From contig CAYMAT010000052.1 in the NCBI GenBank assembly GCA_964388495.1, forward strand, positions 1 through 6,750: a stretch of DNA of 6,750 nucleotides. The letters are read 5' to 3'. Of the stretch, positions 5,910 through 6,750 are shown piece after piece. The translations under genes were made by a program, and so were the position numbers. Below the pieces are notes generated by a model. It was not told the origin of the DNA. It worked only from the letters and a program-made list of their open reading frames with translations, and ran no database searches. Position 1 is the stretch's first letter; each line of letters starts with the position of its first letter. Source of the stretch: CAYMAT01 sp964388495. GTDB lineage: Bacteria > Patescibacteriota > Gracilibacteria > Peribacterales > Peribacteraceae.

Positions 5910-6750
5910 ACATTGAACCGGAAATGCATCACGTCGCCGTCCTTCACCACGTAGGTCTTTCCTTCCTGGCGCATTTTGCCCGCCTCCTTGGCCTTCACCT
6001 CGCTGCCGTACTGGACGAAATCGTCATAGGCGATGGTTTCCGCGCAGATGAAACCTTTCTCAAAATCCGTGTGGATCACGCCCGCGGCCTGCGGGGCCGT
6101 GTCTCCTTTGTGGATGGTCCAGGCGCGCACTTCCTGCACGCCCGCGGTGAAGTACGTCTGGTACCCCAGCACCGTGTACGCGGCCTGGATGAGGCGGTCC
6201 AATCCGGAAGAGGGGACGCCTAGGTCGGCCAGGAACTGCTTTCCTTCCTCGGGCGAAAGTTCCTGCAGTTCTTCCTCGATCTTTGCGGAGATGAGGACCA
6301 GGTTCGCTTCCGGCGGGAGCGCGGTTTTGGCGCGCGCCTCTTCCACCGTCATCGATTTCATCTGCTCCTCGGAGCAGTTCACGGCAAAGATCACGGGCTT
6401 GAGCGTCAGAAGCTGAAAGCTCCTGGCTACAGGAAGCTCGTCCTTGTTCAGGTCCATGGTGGACGCGGGCTTGCCCTGCTCCAGCACGTCCTTGATCTTC
6501 GTGAGCAGGTCCAGCTCCGCCTTCTTCTCCTTGTCGCCGGTGCGTGCTGCGCCCTGCGTTTTGTCGATGCGTTTTTTGACGGCATCCAGGTCGGCCAGGG
6601 CCAGTTCGGTATCGATGGTCTCGCGGTCGCGCTTGGGGTCCACGGATCCCTCCACATGGATGATGTCGCCGCCCTCAAAGACGCGGACCACGTGGCAGAT
6701 GGCGTCCACCTCACGGATGTGGCTCAAAAATTTATTGCCCAGCCCCTCAC
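5906..6750 (-). CDS. ychF: YchF/OLA1-family ATPase, 5'-truncated
   Basis: C-terminal 280 residues of the universally conserved Obg-related P-loop ATPase YchF (OLA1 in eukaryotes), a cytoplasmic ribosome-associated protein linked to translation and stress responses. The frame is open to the window edge and begins EGLGNKFLSHIREVDAI, the conserved stretch following the switch II/G3 region, so the P-loop and G3 motif are off the window. In window-frame numbering, the helical coiled-coil insertion spans about 47-97. NCSE at 124-127 is the NxxE motif that replaces NKxD and gives this family ATP rather than GTP preference. SAK at 154-156 is the G5-like motif. The TGS domain runs from about 198 to the end, ending in the conserved KDGDVMHFRFNV. 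A TTG codon at 6727 is internal, not a start. Length and motifs look normal. The gene heads a - strand operon with two downstream small genes coupled by ATGA overlaps, so they probably share its transcript. Confidence 0.97.
   Translation of the reverse strand, partial: EGLGNKFLSHIREVDAICHVVRVFEGGDIIHVEGSVDPKRDRETIDTELALADLDAVKKRIDKTQGAARTGDKEKKAELDLLTKIKDVLEQGKPASTMDLNKDELPVARSFQLLTLKPVIFAVNCSEEQMKSMTVEEARAKTALPPEANLVLISAKIEEELQELSPEEGKQFLADLGVPSSGLDRLIQAAYTVLGYQTYFTAGVQEVRAWTIHKGDTAPQAAGVIHTDFEKGFICAETIAYDDFVQYGSEVKAKEAGKMRQEGKTYVVKDGDVMHFRFNV

Noticed and set aside
1..6750. CRISPR arrays, tRNA or rRNA genes, insertion sequences, toxin-antitoxin or defence modules
   Set aside because: No regularly spaced repeats, cloverleaf-like sequence, transposase motifs or known defence domains were seen in reading both strands.

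Overview
This is a GC-rich bacterial window, mostly of small unfamiliar genes, anchored by two recognisable housekeeping genes that run off the two ends: an adenosylcobalamin-dependent (class II) ribonucleotide reductase, nrdJ, at the left edge, and the Obg-related ATPase ychF at the right edge. TGA acts as an ordinary stop at several ends, including two ATGA start/stop overlaps, so the standard code (table 11) applies. The lineage cannot be settled from the sequence. A class II reductase, compact gene packing, few Shine-Dalgarno sites, apparently leaderless genes and several orphan small proteins would fit a candidate-phylum bacterium (for example Patescibacteria/Peregrinibacteria-like), but that is inference.

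Left part (1-2661): the 3' part of nrdJ on the + strand, ending in a clear rho-independent terminator. Middle part (about 2690-4938): three consecutive + strand genes of unknown function. The first is an exported charged protein with a signal peptide, the second a soluble, strongly charged helical protein, and the third an N-terminally membrane-anchored or exported protein with a Ser/Ala/Lys-rich tail. The second and third start without a Shine-Dalgarno site, and each has a -10-like hexamer exactly 7 nt before its ATG, which suggests leaderless mRNAs.

Right part (4935-6750): four - strand genes. Reading leftward from the right edge these are ychF, a 73-residue unknown protein and an RNHCP-family zinc-binding protein, linked by two 4-nt ATGA overlaps into one apparent operon. 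Then, from its own TTGGCA/TACGAT promoter, comes a small lipoprotein with repeated Gly-Thr beta motifs. The lipoprotein gene converges on the membrane-anchored gene, and their stop codons share a TTAA.

No RNA gene, CRISPR array, insertion sequence or long repeat was seen. No defence or otherwise spectacular new system is evident. The most useful leads are the paired leaderless start architecture, the ychF-linked unknown/RNHCP operon, and the repeat lipoprotein whose promoter spacer carries an inverted repeat.
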